NCBI RefSeq assembly: GCF_001544195.1
Contig: NZ_BCPY01000004.1
Location: forward strand, 1-64,000
Source of the DNA: Tetragenococcus solitarius NBRC 100494
GTDB taxonomy: Bacteria > Bacillota > Bacilli > Lactobacillales > Enterococcaceae
DNA: 64,000 bases
Direction: 5' to 3'
Shown here: positions 7,633 through 17,034 of the stretch, piece after piece
How the letters are laid out: the number at the start of each line of letters is the position of its first letter
Position numbering within the stretch: position 1 is the stretch's first letter
Notes under the pieces: generated by a model
Databases searched by the model: none
Told to the model about the DNA's origin: nothing
What the model saw: only the letters and a program-made list of their open reading frames with translations
Program-made: the position numbers and the translations under genes

Positions 7633-8457
7633 ATGCAAAGTTTAACCAAACAATGCTTATCTATTATTAAAACACGCCCACAAGAATCACATAAAGGAAC
7701 GTTTGGTCGGACTGTTTTGGTTGGGGGAAACGCTCAATTTGGCGGCGCAATTATGATGAGTACTGAAGCTTGTGTAAATGCTGGTAGTGGTTTAACAACG
7801 GTTGTGACCGACTCTAAAAACCACCAAGCTCTGCACGCACGAATGCCAGAAGCTATGACTGTGGACTGGCAGGATAAAGAAGTATGCGATGCAGTACTTG
7901 CTTCTGCTGATGTTATATTGATGGGTCCTGGATTAGGGGAAGATGAAAAAAGCCGTGAATTATTAACTTATGTCTTACAAGAACAAACTGAAGACCAACT
8001 ATTAGTTATTGATGGTTCTGCAATTACATTAGTTGCTCAAAATAATGAACAACTTCCTTATCCAAAACAGACCATATTTACTCCACATCAAATGGAATGG
8101 CAACGTTTGAGCGGCATAAAAATCGCTGATCAAACGGAAGAAATGAATCAAGCAATACAGCAAAAGCTGGAAGCAACAATTGTTTTAAAAAGTCATCGAA
8201 CAGAAATCTACAGCAATACAGGGTGCTTTTATAATCCGCTAGGTAACCCTGGTATGGCAACCGGTGGTACTGGAGACACTTTAGCGGGGATAATAGCAGG
8301 ATTTTTAGCACAGTTCCCTCATTCAGTTGATACTATCAATGCAGCTGTTTACCTGCATAGTTATATTGCAGACCAAATAGCGCATGATAATTATGTTGTA
8401 TTACCTACTAAAATCAGCCAAGCATTACCCTATTGGATGAAGAAGTTTGAAATATAA
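7633..8457 (+). CDS. nnrD: ADP-dependent NAD(P)H-hydrate dehydratase
   Basis: 274 residues of the ribokinase-like YjeF C-terminal (carbohydrate kinase-like) domain without the NnrE epimerase domain. Diagnostic motifs are HKGTFGRTVLVGGN near the N-terminus, ADVILMGPGLGED in the middle, and the anion-hole/catalytic GGTGDTLAGIIAGFLAQ near residue 220. It repairs hydrated NADH and NADPH using ADP. A TATAAT at 7591-7596 and an AAGGAG site precede the ATG. It stands alone between divergent pepV and the convergent ackA block. Confidence 0.92.
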   Translation: MQSLTKQCLSIIKTRPQESHKGTFGRTVLVGGNAQFGGAIMMSTEACVNAGSGLTTVVTDSKNHQALHARMPEAMTVDWQDKEVCDAVLASADVILMGPGLGEDEKSRELLTYVLQEQTEDQLLVIDGSAITLVAQNNEQLPYPKQTIFTPHQMEWQRLSGIKIADQTEEMNQAIQQKLEATIVLKSHRTEIYSNTGCFYNPLGNPGMATGGTGDTLAGIIAGFLAQFPHSVDTINAAVYLHSYIADQIAHDNYVVLPTKISQALPYWMKKFEI

Positions 8458-8575
8458 ATTATTTTTAACTACTGCAAGAGTAAAATAAAAAATTCATTGT
8501 ATTGAAATTAAACACACATATGAGTCGCCTTATATTCTTTTGGCTCTATAATTTCTAGTGTTGGTAGGCAAAAAA

Positions 8576-8603
8576 AGGCCCTAAGCTGAAAAACTTAGGA
8601 CCT
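8576..8603 (-). terminator. Intrinsic terminator of the ytxK-ackA unit
   Basis: Inverted repeat 8576-8585 with 8594-8603 (one mismatch). Transcribed on the minus strand the stem is followed by a U-rich tract (the A-run at 8571-8576). T-rich sequence on the right also allows plus-strand use for nnrD. Confidence 0.8.
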
Positions 8604-8622
8604 CTTTTTCATTTTTACTGAA

Positions 8623-9813
8623 TTAACTATTTTTGCGTAATGATTCAACATCACGTGCAATAACTAATTCTTCATCTGTCGGAACTAAAAGTACTTTAAC
8701 CTTTGAATCATCCGTTGAGATGACTTTTTCTTCTCCGCGTACATTATTTTTATCTGGATCGATTTCACAACCAAACCAAGACATTCCATTAATAACATCG
8801 GCACGTACGTTGGCGTCATTTTCTCCGATACCAGCAGTAAACACAATTGCATCCACACCGTTCATCGTTGTTACATAACTACCGATGTATTTACGAATGC
8901 GATCAGTGAAAATATCCAAAGCAATTTTAACATCTTCATTGTCCAACTTATCTTCTAAATCTCGCATATCACTTGAAATACCTGTTAAACCAAGCAAACC
9001 AGATTTTTTATTTAAAATATTCAGCATTTCATCGATATCAATATTTAATTTATGCATCAAATATTGCAAGATAGCTGGATCCACGTCACCAGAACGAGTT
9101 CCCATCGTAACACCTGCTAATGGGGTAAAGCCCATTGAAGTATCGACTGATTGGCCATTTTCAACTGCCGTAATTGAAGCACCATTCCCTAAATGACAAG
9201 TAATAATTTTTAATTCTTCAATTGGACGTCCTAGCACTTCAGCTGCACGTTCAGCTACATAGCGATGGCTTGTTCCATGCGCGCCATATTTACGAAGATC
9301 ATATTTTTCACGATACTCTTTTGGAATACTATAACGAGCATTCGATTCTGGCATATTTGCATGAAAAGCTGTATCAAAAACAGCTACATTGGTTACATCT
9401 GGCAACAATTCTTTAAAGGCACGAATCCCCATTAAGTTAGCTGGGTTGTGCAATGGAGCAAAATCAGCTAATTCTTCAATCTTATGCAAGACATCGTCAT
9501 CAATAATAACTGATTGATCGTAATACTTTCCTCCTTGCACTATACGGTGCCCAACGCCGGTGATTTCATCATAAGACGCTAAAATTCCCAATTCAATCAG
9601 CTTATCCAGCAACATTTTTACCGCAACTTCATGATCATTAATATCCATCGTTTCTTCGTATTTTTGATCTTCTCCATATTTAATTGTAAAAATTGAATCT
9701 TTCAAGCCGATTCGTTCAACAATTCCTTTAGCAATTACTTTTTCTGCTGGCATCTCATATAATTGCCATTTTAAACTTGAACTCCCTGCATTAATTGCGA
9801 TTGTCTTTGGCAT
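8623..9813 (-). CDS. ackA: Acetate kinase
   Basis: 396 residues, full length. The ASKHA-fold signatures are [14 protein letters not shown] at the N-terminus, the acetate/phosphate-binding [24 protein letters not shown], the catalytic [33 protein letters not shown] and FTAGIGEND. The enzyme makes ATP and acetate from acetyl phosphate, the last step of the Pta-Ack overflow path. The start [13 protein letters not shown] is canonical. It follows the ytxK-like methyltransferase by 56 bp, an order found downstream of comG in Bacilli, and is closed by a terminator. Confidence 0.97.
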   Translation of the reverse strand: MPKTIAINAGSSSLKWQLYEMPAEKVIAKGIVERIGLKDSIFTIKYGEDQKYEETMDINDHEVAVKMLLDKLIELGILASYDEITGVGHRIVQGGKYYDQSVIIDDDVLHKIEELADFAPLHNPANLMGIRAFKELLPDVTNVAVFDTAFHANMPESNARYSIPKEYREKYDLRKYGAHGTSHRYVAERAAEVLGRPIEELKIITCHLGNGASITAVENGQSVDTSMGFTPLAGVTMGTRSGDVDPAILQYLMHKLNIDIDEMLNILNKKSGLLGLTGISSDMRDLEDKLDNEDVKIALDIFTDRIRKYIGSYVTTMNGVDAIVFTAGIGENDANVRADVINGMSWFGCEIDPDKNNVRGEEKVISTDDSKVKVLLVPTDEELVIARDVESLRKNS

Positions 9814-9869
9814 TTTTTTATCCCCATTTCCTTTATTTTAAAATTTTATTATTTATCATCACTTTAACA

Positions 9870-10883
9870 CTAATCTGCTAAGTTCGCAGATTGCCATTCT
9901 TTAAATTCTTCAAAGAAAGCCGTCACTTGTTTAGGTTCCTTTAAGGAGGCCACTTTTGCTAATAAAACTTCAGGCACTTGCTTGGCTTTTTCCCCTTTTT
10001 GTTGGAGAATTAAGATACTTTTACTAGCCGCCTTATTTTTAAATAGTTCTTCTGGCAATTGAATAATCCCTTGTAGGTAGACTTTGTCCACCAGCCACTT
10101 CTTTAAATATTTGCTTTGATCGGTTTGTAAAAAGTTTGTAGGGACTAAAAATAGACCAAAGCCGTTTTCTTTTACATATTTCATACTTTGTTCAATCAGC
10201 AAATGATGAGCAAAACTGTGCTCATTTTCTGCGGCTGTAACAAAATTTTGTGCATTTTCGTCTACCGGATAATATCCAACGGGCAAATCACTTAAAACCG
10301 CATCAGTTGGGTCCATCAATAAATCAGTCGCTGCGTCTTGATGGATTAAAGTAATGTCTGTTGGAATCCACTGACTATTACTAGCCGCCACTGCCAGCAT
10401 GGTCTCATCATTATCTACACCAAATCCATGCAAATCATAACCTGTTTCTTCAAGGTTGGTTATTACAGTAGAAAGAAGATTTCCCATCCCACAAGCTAAA
10501 TCAGCAATAGTTTTCAAGGTATCCTTATTAGGATATAGTTGTTCTAACAAAAAGACCAGCAAAAAACCAATACTATCAGGCGTTAATTGATGATTTGGCT
10601 GCAGTGGTTCTGTCTGCATCCCTTTTAAAAGTAATAACTGAGAAAGTTTACGGCGTTCTTCTTTTTCTAAAGAAATCTCCTGCAACTTTTGATAAATACG
10701 TTTGAGCTCATCGACAGTATCTTGCTTAGGAACATCGTTAATGATGCGAACTTGATAATGGTCATTGATATTTTCTATATTTTCTATGTAAGCATCTAAA
10801 AAAGAGGTCTCCAAGTCCTTTTGTAATAATTGGATGGCTTCAAGCTGCAAATGAAAACTTTCTTCAACATTTTCTGCAGACAT
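9870..10883 (-). CDS. ytxK: Class I SAM-dependent methyltransferase, YtxK-like
   Basis: 337 residues with an N-terminal helical region and an N6-adenine-type methyltransferase core. The SAM motif I is IADLACGMGNLLST (about residues 121-134), and the catalytic motif IV is SDLPVGYYP in place of the standard (D/N)PPY, so DNA methylation activity is uncertain. The position between the comG operon and ackA matches ytxK in other Bacilli. It lies 174 bp downstream of comGG with the comG terminator between, so it probably has a promoter of its own in 10884-11008. The substrate is unknown. Confidence 0.85.
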   Translation of the reverse strand: MSAENVEESFHLQLEAIQLLQKDLETSFLDAYIENIENINDHYQVRIINDVPKQDTVDELKRIYQKLQEISLEKEERRKLSQLLLLKGMQTEPLQPNHQLTPDSIGFLLVFLLEQLYPNKDTLKTIADLACGMGNLLSTVITNLEETGYDLHGFGVDNDETMLAVAASNSQWIPTDITLIHQDAATDLLMDPTDAVLSDLPVGYYPVDENAQNFVTAAENEHSFAHHLLIEQSMKYVKENGFGLFLVPTNFLQTDQSKYLKKWLVDKVYLQGIIQLPEELFKNKAASKSILILQQKGEKAKQVPEVLLAKVASLKEPKQVTAFFEEFKEWQSANLAD

Positions 10884-11008
10884 GATTTCCCTCGCTTTCT
10901 TTGTTTGACTATAACAATAAATTTACCTGTTTAATTTTATCTGATTTATCATAAATAATCAACCAACTCTATCCATAGCGCTTTATTTTCCTTATATTAA
11001 AGTAAAAA

Positions 11009-11048
11009 CAGAACAGCCCTCTTTATTATAGAGGATAATCTGCTCTGT
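11009..11048 (-). terminator. Terminator of the comG operon
   Basis: Long imperfect hairpin: 11009-11023 pairs with 11030-11048. On the minus strand it is followed by TTTTTACTTT. It separates comGG from ytxK. Confidence 0.8.
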
Positions 11049-11057
11049 TGTGTATTA

Positions 11058-11423
11058 TTATTGTCTTTTTTCTGTACTTTTTTCAGCCTCTTTTTCTATT
11101 TTTTCTTTGAAGCTTCTTTTTTGCTCGCCCACGTTAATAGTGAATACTAATTGATCATTCTTTTGTTCATAGCTTAATGTTCCTTGATTGTAAATCACTT
11201 CTCCTTTTTTAGAACGTTCATGTTCTGCTAGCGCTTCGTAATCTGTCAAAAACAACTCTTTAATAATCTGGATTTCGTAATATTCACGTGTACGTCGTGT
11301 GAATTGTGCTTGGATACGATAGTTTTCTGACAAAAACAATAACAGAACGCTCAAAATCACCACTGTAAAAACCGCTGTCAGTAACACACCACCCTCATGT
11401 TTTTTCGATCGTCCATTTTCCAT
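11058..11423 (-). CDS. comGG: ComGG-like competence pseudopilus protein
   Basis: 121 residues, last gene of the comG operon. An N-terminal hydrophobic segment (GGVLLTAVFTVVILSVLLLFL, about residues 11-31) is followed by a charged helical tail ending in a Lys/Glu-rich stretch. There is no GFTLIE prepilin cleavage site, as is common for ComGG. Sequence conservation in this family is low, so position (last, overlapping comGF by 29 nt) is the main support. It is an inner-membrane minor component of the DNA-uptake pilus. Confidence 0.75.
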   Translation of the reverse strand: MENGRSKKHEGGVLLTAVFTVVILSVLLLFLSENYRIQAQFTRRTREYYEIQIIKELFLTDYEALAEHERSKKGEVIYNQGTLSYEQKNDQLVFTINVGEQKRSFKEKIEKEAEKSTEKRQ

Positions 11424-11832
11424 TTCTCTGTTCTCCGTTCAAAAAAGTGACTGTAAACAAAATATACTGACTATTTTTGCGAAAGTGAATGTTTTTTACT
11501 TCCGTTAAAAGAGGTTCATAACCATTTTTTTCCCGTATAGCTATCTCATTCCGGTTCATATTCAGCTCAATACGACACTCATACTTTCTATTAGTTGTAG
11601 GATTTATTTTGTTGTAATAAATTTTATTACTGCTTACGCGCGAAAAAGTTCCTTCCGCTAACTTATTTTCAAATTGGATTAAAAATATATGCCATTCTTG
11701 CACATTTCTACCATAGACAGCCTGCTGTACTTGTTTACTCTGCTGAAAAACACCTAATATACCTAATAAAAACAAATTTAATACCATCAGCGCAACCGCG
11801 CACTCTATCAACGTAAATCCTTTATTTTTCAC
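11395..11832 (-). CDS. comGF: ComGF-like minor pseudopilin
   Basis: About 145 residues from GTG 11832. The N-terminus is the type IV prepilin signature KNKGFTLIECAVALMVLNL, processed between G and F, followed by a hydrophobic helix. The C-terminal part contains the ComGF/DUF-like stretch NEIAIREKNGYEPLLTEV. The longer frame up to 11916 would put the prepilin motif at residue 30 and overlaps comGE more deeply; the GTG gives a four-residue leader like other pseudopilins. It overlaps the 3' end of comGE by 11 nt and is co-transcribed. Confidence 0.82.
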   Translation of the reverse strand: MKNKGFTLIECAVALMVLNLFLLGILGVFQQSKQVQQAVYGRNVQEWHIFLIQFENKLAEGTFSRVSSNKIYYNKINPTTNRKYECRIELNMNRNEIAIREKNGYEPLLTEVKNIHFRKNSQYILFTVTFLNGEQRNGKWTIEKT

Positions 11833-12145
11833 GTATAATCGCCCATTCCTGTTGCCCTGCAGAAATTTTTGCTTGTGCCTTAGGAGCTGTTTGATAAGAA
11901 ATCGTGAAAGTGCCATCTCTTATTATCTGATAATCTGCCGATTTCATTTGGTAGTGCCTGCGTTGCTTTGTTTCTTCGTATAATACACGCAACATCTGTA
12001 GTTCTTCTTGGCTTTTTTTGGTTTCCTTTAAAATTTGTACCTGACTTATTTGAAAAAGAAAAACAGTTGTTGTCAAGATAGCTAAAGCAACCATACATTC
12101 CACCAAAATAAACCCTTTAGCGGATGGTTGTAATCTTTTTTTCAT
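11822..12145 (-). CDS. comGE: ComGE-like minor pseudopilin
   Basis: About 107 residues from ATG 12145, placed 7 nt after an AAGGGGG site. The prepilin cleavage region AKGFILVECMVALAIL is a variant of GFTLIE (Ile and Val at +2 and +4), retaining the +5 Glu needed for pilin assembly. A hydrophobic helix follows, then a polar C-terminal region. The frame could start five codons earlier at 12160. It overlaps comGD by 29 nt. Confidence 0.8.
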   Translation of the reverse strand: MKKRLQPSAKGFILVECMVALAILTTTVFLFQISQVQILKETKKSQEELQMLRVLYEETKQRRHYQMKSADYQIIRDGTFTISYQTAPKAQAKISAGQQEWAIIREK

Positions 12146-12551
12146 AATGCCCCCTTGCAAACAAAAATCGATACGTAATTTTCTGCTTATTTTTATCCCA
12201 ATAAAAATGAAGTTCTTGTAAACTGCTATTATTGCCGGTTCCTGAATTAAAATAAAGCGTTTTGATTCTGCTTGCTCTTAAATCTTCTGGCATATCAAGT
12301 TTTTCAATCGTATCAGTATAAAAATAGTATTCTCTTGTTGTATCTCTTTGAATCATTTTTGTCCTTTTATTCGATGTAATAGCAGCTTGTTGTGTGAGTA
12401 GAATATTTTTTTCAAAGTGATCCAAAAAGTGGACCACTTCTAAGTTTTCTTTAGCACCTTGAACCATAACAAACGGCAAACTAACAAACAATGTAATAAC
12501 AAACAAGACTAATAGTGATTCGATCAAGGTAAAACCCTGGTAAAGTTTCAT
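12117..12551 (-). CDS. comGD: ComGD-like minor pseudopilin
   Basis: 144 residues beginning MKLYQGFTLIESLLVLFVI: a five-residue leader, the G/F prepilin cleavage site, Glu at +5 and a hydrophobic helix to about residue 28. The C-terminal domain is polar and beta-rich. It lies 12 bp downstream of comGC. ComGD proteins are minor pilins of the competence pilus that pulls extracellular DNA across the wall. Confidence 0.85.
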   Translation of the reverse strand: MKLYQGFTLIESLLVLFVITLFVSLPFVMVQGAKENLEVVHFLDHFEKNILLTQQAAITSNKRTKMIQRDTTREYYFYTDTIEKLDMPEDLRASRIKTLYFNSGTGNNSSLQELHFYWDKNKQKITYRFLFARGHYEKKITTIR

Positions 12552-12563
12552 CGCTGTTCGCCT

Positions 12564-12893
12564 CTAATTTTTATACTTTTTGTACACCTTATACTGCTCT
12601 GGAGTCACTAAGTCTTTTAACTGGCTGTCGGTAATCTTTTTATTATTGTTGATTTCATAAATTTCAATTTGAGTTTCCACCGTTTTAACAATCGCTTCAT
12701 CCCCTTGTTTAGAAACTGTATCTTTTTGTTTTGATAAATTAGGAATAAATAGTAAAACTAAAATACTAATGATAAGCAAAACGATCATCATTTCGATTAA
12801 TGTAAATCCCTGTTTTGTCTTATGTTTAAAAATTACCAACTGTTTTTTTATCTTTTCAATAATGTTTAACTTTTGCTGATATTCTTTTGTCAT
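12564..12893 (-). CDS. comGC: ComGC, major competence pseudopilin
   Basis: 109 residues. The prepilin motif KQGFTLIEMMIVLLIISILVL gives cleavage after G29, so the leader is unusually long (29 residues, mostly basic and helical) compared with about 10-15 in Bacillus. The mature part of some 80 residues carries the ComGC-specific QGDEAIVKTVETQIEIYEINN and a C-terminal helix. It overlaps the comGB stop by 4 nt. It builds the shaft of the DNA-uptake pilus. Confidence 0.92.
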   Translation of the reverse strand: MTKEYQQKLNIIEKIKKQLVIFKHKTKQGFTLIEMMIVLLIISILVLLFIPNLSKQKDTVSKQGDEAIVKTVETQIEIYEINNNKKITDSQLKDLVTPEQYKVYKKYKN

Positions 12894-13912
12894 TCCATAA
12901 TTCCTCCAATGTTCTCATACATAGGTAAAAACATCGCAATATAAATCGCCATAATTAGTACTGCGACAAACAAAAATACAAGCGGCTGTACCCAGCGAAT
13001 CCAACCTTCTACTTTTTCAACAATCCGTTTTGTTAATAATTGACTGTAAAGTAGTAATTCTTCTCCAAGTTTTCCTTTGACCTCTCCTTGCAAAATAATC
13101 AGAGAAAATTCTGGCAACAGAAATGAATAGTCTTCTAATTCTTTCGCCAATGTTTTTCCTTGAGACAACGAACGGTTTAGCTCTTTAGCTAAACTAGCAA
13201 CTAGTGATTGGGGATTGACGGTTTCCATAAAAGCTAAAATTTGCCTAGCTTCTAGTCCTTGTTTAAACATTTTGCTCCATTCCAAAGCGAAATAGCTTGT
13301 CTGATACATTTTGTATAAAAAACCAATAAAAGGTAAGCTGGCAATAAACGTGCTGCGTTGAAGTGCGGTCTGTTGTTTGGCATACCAAAAGTAGCCACCC
13401 ACAAAACCACTAATTGCTAGTATTAGACCAACCATAATAAACGGCCCATAAGCAATTAACCCAATACTCCAGTGGCTTGTCTTGATCATTCCTGATTGTA
13501 AAAGTGAAGGTAGAAGAAAAAAGCGCATAGCAAATAACAGAGCAATGACAAATACAAGCAATAAAATAGGGTATGTGGCAACTTTACTTAACTCTTTTTT
13601 CTGCTTTCTTAAAATCTGCATGGTATTCAAAATATTTTTTAATGTAATAATCACATTTCCATGAATGTCTGCTAATTGCACTTGTGTCATCTCCTGCAAG
13701 CTAAAACCCGCTTGGTAAAAACATTCGGCGAAACTACTTCCTTTAGCCAGCCCATCAGTAAAACAATACAAAATATCTGCTGAAAATTGTCTATTCCGCT
13801 GCATAACAGCTAAGCTTTCTTGTAATGAAAAGCCATTTTCTAGCAAACTAATTAACATTTCCAAAAATTGTTCACGCATAAGGAGGGTCTTTTTACGTTT
13901 ATGTATCCTCAT
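12890..13912 (-). CDS. comGB: ComGB, type II secretion F-family membrane platform protein
   Basis: About 340 residues from ATG 13912, which follows GGAGGGG. Two T2SSF domains are seen: an N-terminal cytoplasmic bundle with LLENGFSLQESL and SSFAECFYQAGFSLQE, then three hydrophobic spans (about 120-145, 165-190 and the last 25 residues). The protein is the inner-membrane base with which the ComGA ATPase works. The frame extends ten codons upstream of 13912, deeper into comGA; the chosen start leaves a 14-nt overlap. Confidence 0.9.
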   Translation of the reverse strand: MRIHKRKKTLLMREQFLEMLISLLENGFSLQESLAVMQRNRQFSADILYCFTDGLAKGSSFAECFYQAGFSLQEMTQVQLADIHGNVIITLKNILNTMQILRKQKKELSKVATYPILLLVFVIALLFAMRFFLLPSLLQSGMIKTSHWSIGLIAYGPFIMVGLILAISGFVGGYFWYAKQQTALQRSTFIASLPFIGFLYKMYQTSYFALEWSKMFKQGLEARQILAFMETVNPQSLVASLAKELNRSLSQGKTLAKELEDYSFLLPEFSLIILQGEVKGKLGEELLLYSQLLTKRIVEKVEGWIRWVQPLVFLFVAVLIMAIYIAMFLPMYENIGGIME

Positions 13913-14831
13913 GTAATAGCCCCTCCTTTTGAATTTGTACATATCCTTCAGACCATTGTCTTGTTTCTAATTCACCGGTGAAAAACTCATAAGCAAGTAA
14001 TGCTCGGCTTTTTTGTTGATTGTCCAAAAACAATTGTTGGTAAATGATTCCATTTAAACAACCACCCAGCTCTGTTTGGCTACCTACTAAATCCAATAAG
14101 CGACTTTTTGTCTCTGCTACTCCTTTAGCATGTACTGTTGCTAACACAGTATGACCTGTGAGTGCTGCTCGTATAGCTGCTTTTGCAGTTAATTGGTCAC
14201 GAATTTCACCGATGATTAATAAATCAGGTCGATGACGAAGGGACAGCTTGATTAACTGATCATATGTTTGTTGAATTTTTTCATTTGTTTGCAATTGTAA
14301 AAAGTTTGGTTCTTCAATTTCTACCGGGTCTTCAATAGTGATAACTTGCCCTTTGGCATACTGAGCTAAATGATACATCAGCGTAGTTTTCCCAGAACCT
14401 GTTGGACCACTAAAAAGGTATAAACCTCTTTCTTCCTGAATTTTTCGTTGAATTAATTTTGCATCTGCATCAAAAAAATACGCCGGTTTTTCCTGATTCA
14501 AATTATATAAAAAACGAGTAACTAAACTCTCATTCCCTTGGTAATCGCCGACTGTTGATAAGCGTAACCTTTGCATATTTCCTTTTAATAAATAACTGAT
14601 CGCACCAAGTTGGGCTTTGCGTTTTTCGCCTACATCCATTTTACCTAGGTACTTAAAACGCGAAATAAGTTGCTGCGCTTCTTCATGTGTGACCTCCTTA
14701 TATTTCTGTACTTGAGAATTTTTCCGAAAATAAATAGTAGCGCGTTCGTTTAATAAGTACAGATACATATCCTGCATTTTTTGTGTACTTCCATAGCCAA
14801 TTAATTCATCCGATAATTCTTCAATCGACAT
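13899..14831 (-). CDS. comGA: ComGA, competence pilus assembly ATPase
   Basis: 310 residues of the GspE/PilB secretion ATPase superfamily. Walker A is SGPTGSGKTT (residues 141-150), followed by the Asp box ITIEDPVEIEEP, Walker B LLIIGEIRD and the His box GHTVLATVHAKG. It powers assembly of the ComGC pilus. GGAGG sits 7 nt before the ATG. First gene of comGA-GB-GC-GD-GE-GF-GG, all overlapping or nearly so. The 130 bp upstream are AT-rich; one AAAA-N5-TTTT motif is present, but a ComK or ComX site cannot be asserted. Confidence 0.95.
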   Translation of the reverse strand: MSIEELSDELIGYGSTQKMQDMYLYLLNERATIYFRKNSQVQKYKEVTHEEAQQLISRFKYLGKMDVGEKRKAQLGAISYLLKGNMQRLRLSTVGDYQGNESLVTRFLYNLNQEKPAYFFDADAKLIQRKIQEERGLYLFSGPTGSGKTTLMYHLAQYAKGQVITIEDPVEIEEPNFLQLQTNEKIQQTYDQLIKLSLRHRPDLLIIGEIRDQLTAKAAIRAALTGHTVLATVHAKGVAETKSRLLDLVGSQTELGGCLNGIIYQQLFLDNQQKSRALLAYEFFTGELETRQWSEGYVQIQKEGLLHEDT

Positions 14832-14963
14832 CTTTTTCCTCCTTTCACTATAAAGTACGCAATTTTTACCTAGTTCTTTTTTACAAAAACTATTTTTTTA
14901 CTAGTACAACGATAAATAGTACAAAGAAACAAACAGCAACGTTTTTTATTTCCAAAACACAAA

Positions 14964-14990
14964 AAACCCGCTGAAAAATCCAGCGGGTTT
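14964..14990 (-). terminator. Terminator of the oatA-like gene region
   Basis: Perfect 10-bp inverted repeat AAACCCGCTG / CAGCGGGTTT (14964-14973 with 14981-14990). It lies just downstream of the stop of the plus-strand side and 14 bp before the acyltransferase stop at 15004. On the minus strand it is followed by a T-run, ending that transcript before it reaches comGA. Confidence 0.85.
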
Positions 14991-15003
14991 TAACAAATAG
15001 ATT

Positions 15004-16893
15004 TTATTCTAATATTTTTTTAGCTAATAATGAAGTATACTCTACTCTTCCCACGTCAGTAGGATGAACTTGGTCCTCACGGAACCAATTATTATTTTGG
15101 TTACTTAAATCATACCAGTCAATCAGAGTAACACGTTTATATTTATCAGCCATCTTTTTAAATAAAGCATTATTGTCATTTTGCCAGCGTTGCGTTGGCA
15201 CTCGAACATTAACTAGGTAAACTTTACGCTTACCGATAACCTTCATTAGATCATCAAATTGCGCTTCATCTGCATACCCATTGCTACCCAAGGCTAACAC
15301 GACATTTTCTTTCAGATTATCTTCATCTTTTAGCTTTTGTAAAAGATCGACACTCTCATACAATTGTCGTCCTACGTCTGCATCAATAACCGCATCAGGG
15401 AAGATTTCTTGAATATTCTTAGTTGAACCTAATAGAACAGAATCACCAAAAGCTGTCACTTCTGTATTTCGTGCACGTTTTACTTGGTTTTCCGTCAAAT
15501 CATATTTTTCCATCACGTGATCTGTATCATTACTATAGGTTTGTAGAATATTCTCATCAGTTGCGGTATCTTGCGTTTCTTCTGTATCTTCCGTTTTTTT
15601 ATCGGCTTTTTTAGTCTTTTGTGCAGCTTGTTTATTTTCTTGAATTTCTGCTTGAAACTCTGCTTGGTTTGCATTTACGCTATTGCTAGGAGCGATGATA
15701 ACACCAATTGAAGCAATTAGAACTACGATAAGGCCTGCCATTCCCACGGCTTTTTGTTTGCTAAGCAGTGGGGTAAAAAACCAATCTTTCATTTTTTCCC
15801 AAGTTTTTTTATAGTCAAATTTTCTTAGCGGTTCTTCTATAAAACGATAAGACAATTCGCTACATATCAGAATCAATGCTAATTCAATAAATACATGCAA
15901 CCAAACATTGTTCGCAACGTTTACCCTAGCTTCATAAAGGATCATTACAGGAAATTGGTATAAATAAATACCGTAACTTCGTTTGCCTAAATAAGTAAAG
16001 ACTGGATTGGTCAACCAACGATTCATACTTGCTCCAGGATGAGCTGTAACAGCAACCAAAACAGCTGTGATAAGGCTGACTAGATAAATCCCGCCGTAGT
16101 AGGGAAAACTAAAGCGATCGTCCATAAAGATAAACGAAATAATTAGCAAGAATAATGAAACAAGCCCTGTAGTATTTAAGATTTTTTTCGCACTGTCTGG
16201 AATTTCTTTTTTCAAACGAGTACTAGGCCAAATAAATGCAAGCGCATTGCCGATAAGTATCGAAAAAATACGTGTATCTGTACCATAATACACCCTAGTA
16301 GGATCTTCTCCTGGCGTAAAACCAACTGCCATACCAATCGCTGATAAAAGCGTCGCGATAGTTATTATATAAAAAATACGGTCTTTTCGTTTAACAAGTT
16401 TCATCAAAAGAATAAAAAGAAGTGGCCAAATCAAATAATTCTGCCCCTCTACTGCCATTGTCCATAAATGGGTAAAAGGAGACTCATTTCCAAAACGATC
16501 AAAATAAGAAAGTCCATGATCGATTTGCCACCAGTTATTCACGTACAAAAGACTACTAATAACAGCTCCGCGTAAGTTATTTAATAAATTTCGTTGAAAC
16601 AACGTTATGTAAGCAGTTGAAATCACTAACACTGTGACTAAAGACGGATACAGCCTCTTTAACCGCCGGATGTAAAATTTTAAAACACCAATTTTTTCAT
16701 TTTGCTGCCATTCCTGACGCAATAAATCAGTAATTAAATAACCAGAAATGACAAAAAGGATTGGCACTCCTAAATAACCACCAGGCAAACTAGCTGGCAT
16801 GAGATGATAAAAAATGACTCCGATAACAGCTAGTGTACGAATACCATCGATTCCTGTGATATAACGGCTATTTTTAATTCTTCTTTTCTCCAT
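15004..16893 (-). CDS. oatA: OatA-like peptidoglycan O-acetyltransferase (acyltransferase 3 plus SGNH domain)
   Basis: 629 residues. The N-terminal 380 residues form an acyltransferase-3 domain with about ten to eleven membrane spans, beginning TGIDGIRTLAVIGVIFYHL with the conserved His and ending near a KxxVGM span. A charged linker (about 400-450) leads to an extracellular SGNH esterase domain with TAFGDSVLLGS (catalytic Ser), ALGSNG and EDQVHPTDVGR (Asp and His). The family O-acetylates MurNAc in the wall and gives lysozyme resistance; teichoic-acid or exopolysaccharide acetylation is the main alternative. Monocistronic. The 141 bp upstream hold no obvious strong promoter. Confidence 0.88.
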   Translation of the reverse strand: MEKRRIKNSRYITGIDGIRTLAVIGVIFYHLMPASLPGGYLGVPILFVISGYLITDLLRQEWQQNEKIGVLKFYIRRLKRLYPSLVTVLVISTAYITLFQRNLLNNLRGAVISSLLYVNNWWQIDHGLSYFDRFGNESPFTHLWTMAVEGQNYLIWPLLFILLMKLVKRKDRIFYIITIATLLSAIGMAVGFTPGEDPTRVYYGTDTRIFSILIGNALAFIWPSTRLKKEIPDSAKKILNTTGLVSLFLLIISFIFMDDRFSFPYYGGIYLVSLITAVLVAVTAHPGASMNRWLTNPVFTYLGKRSYGIYLYQFPVMILYEARVNVANNVWLHVFIELALILICSELSYRFIEEPLRKFDYKKTWEKMKDWFFTPLLSKQKAVGMAGLIVVLIASIGVIIAPSNSVNANQAEFQAEIQENKQAAQKTKKADKKTEDTEETQDTATDENILQTYSNDTDHVMEKYDLTENQVKRARNTEVTAFGDSVLLGSTKNIQEIFPDAVIDADVGRQLYESVDLLQKLKDEDNLKENVVLALGSNGYADEAQFDDLMKVIGKRKVYLVNVRVPTQRWQNDNNALFKKMADKYKRVTLIDWYDLSNQNNNWFREDQVHPTDVGRVEYTSLLAKKILE

Positions 16894-17034
16894 ATTTTTT
16901 GTACCTTCTTATACTCAGTCTACCATTGCACCATGTCTTATATAATCAAAAAAAGCATGTAAAAGCAATCGGTAATTTAATTCTTATAAAAATTTAAATG
17001 TGTTGTTGCCCTGCAAAAAAACAAAGAAAAATTG

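Noticed and set aside
14832-14960. ComK box or ComX promoter for comGA
   Set aside because: Only one AAAA-N5-TTTT match in very AT-rich DNA and no clear TACGAATA element; not enough to claim.
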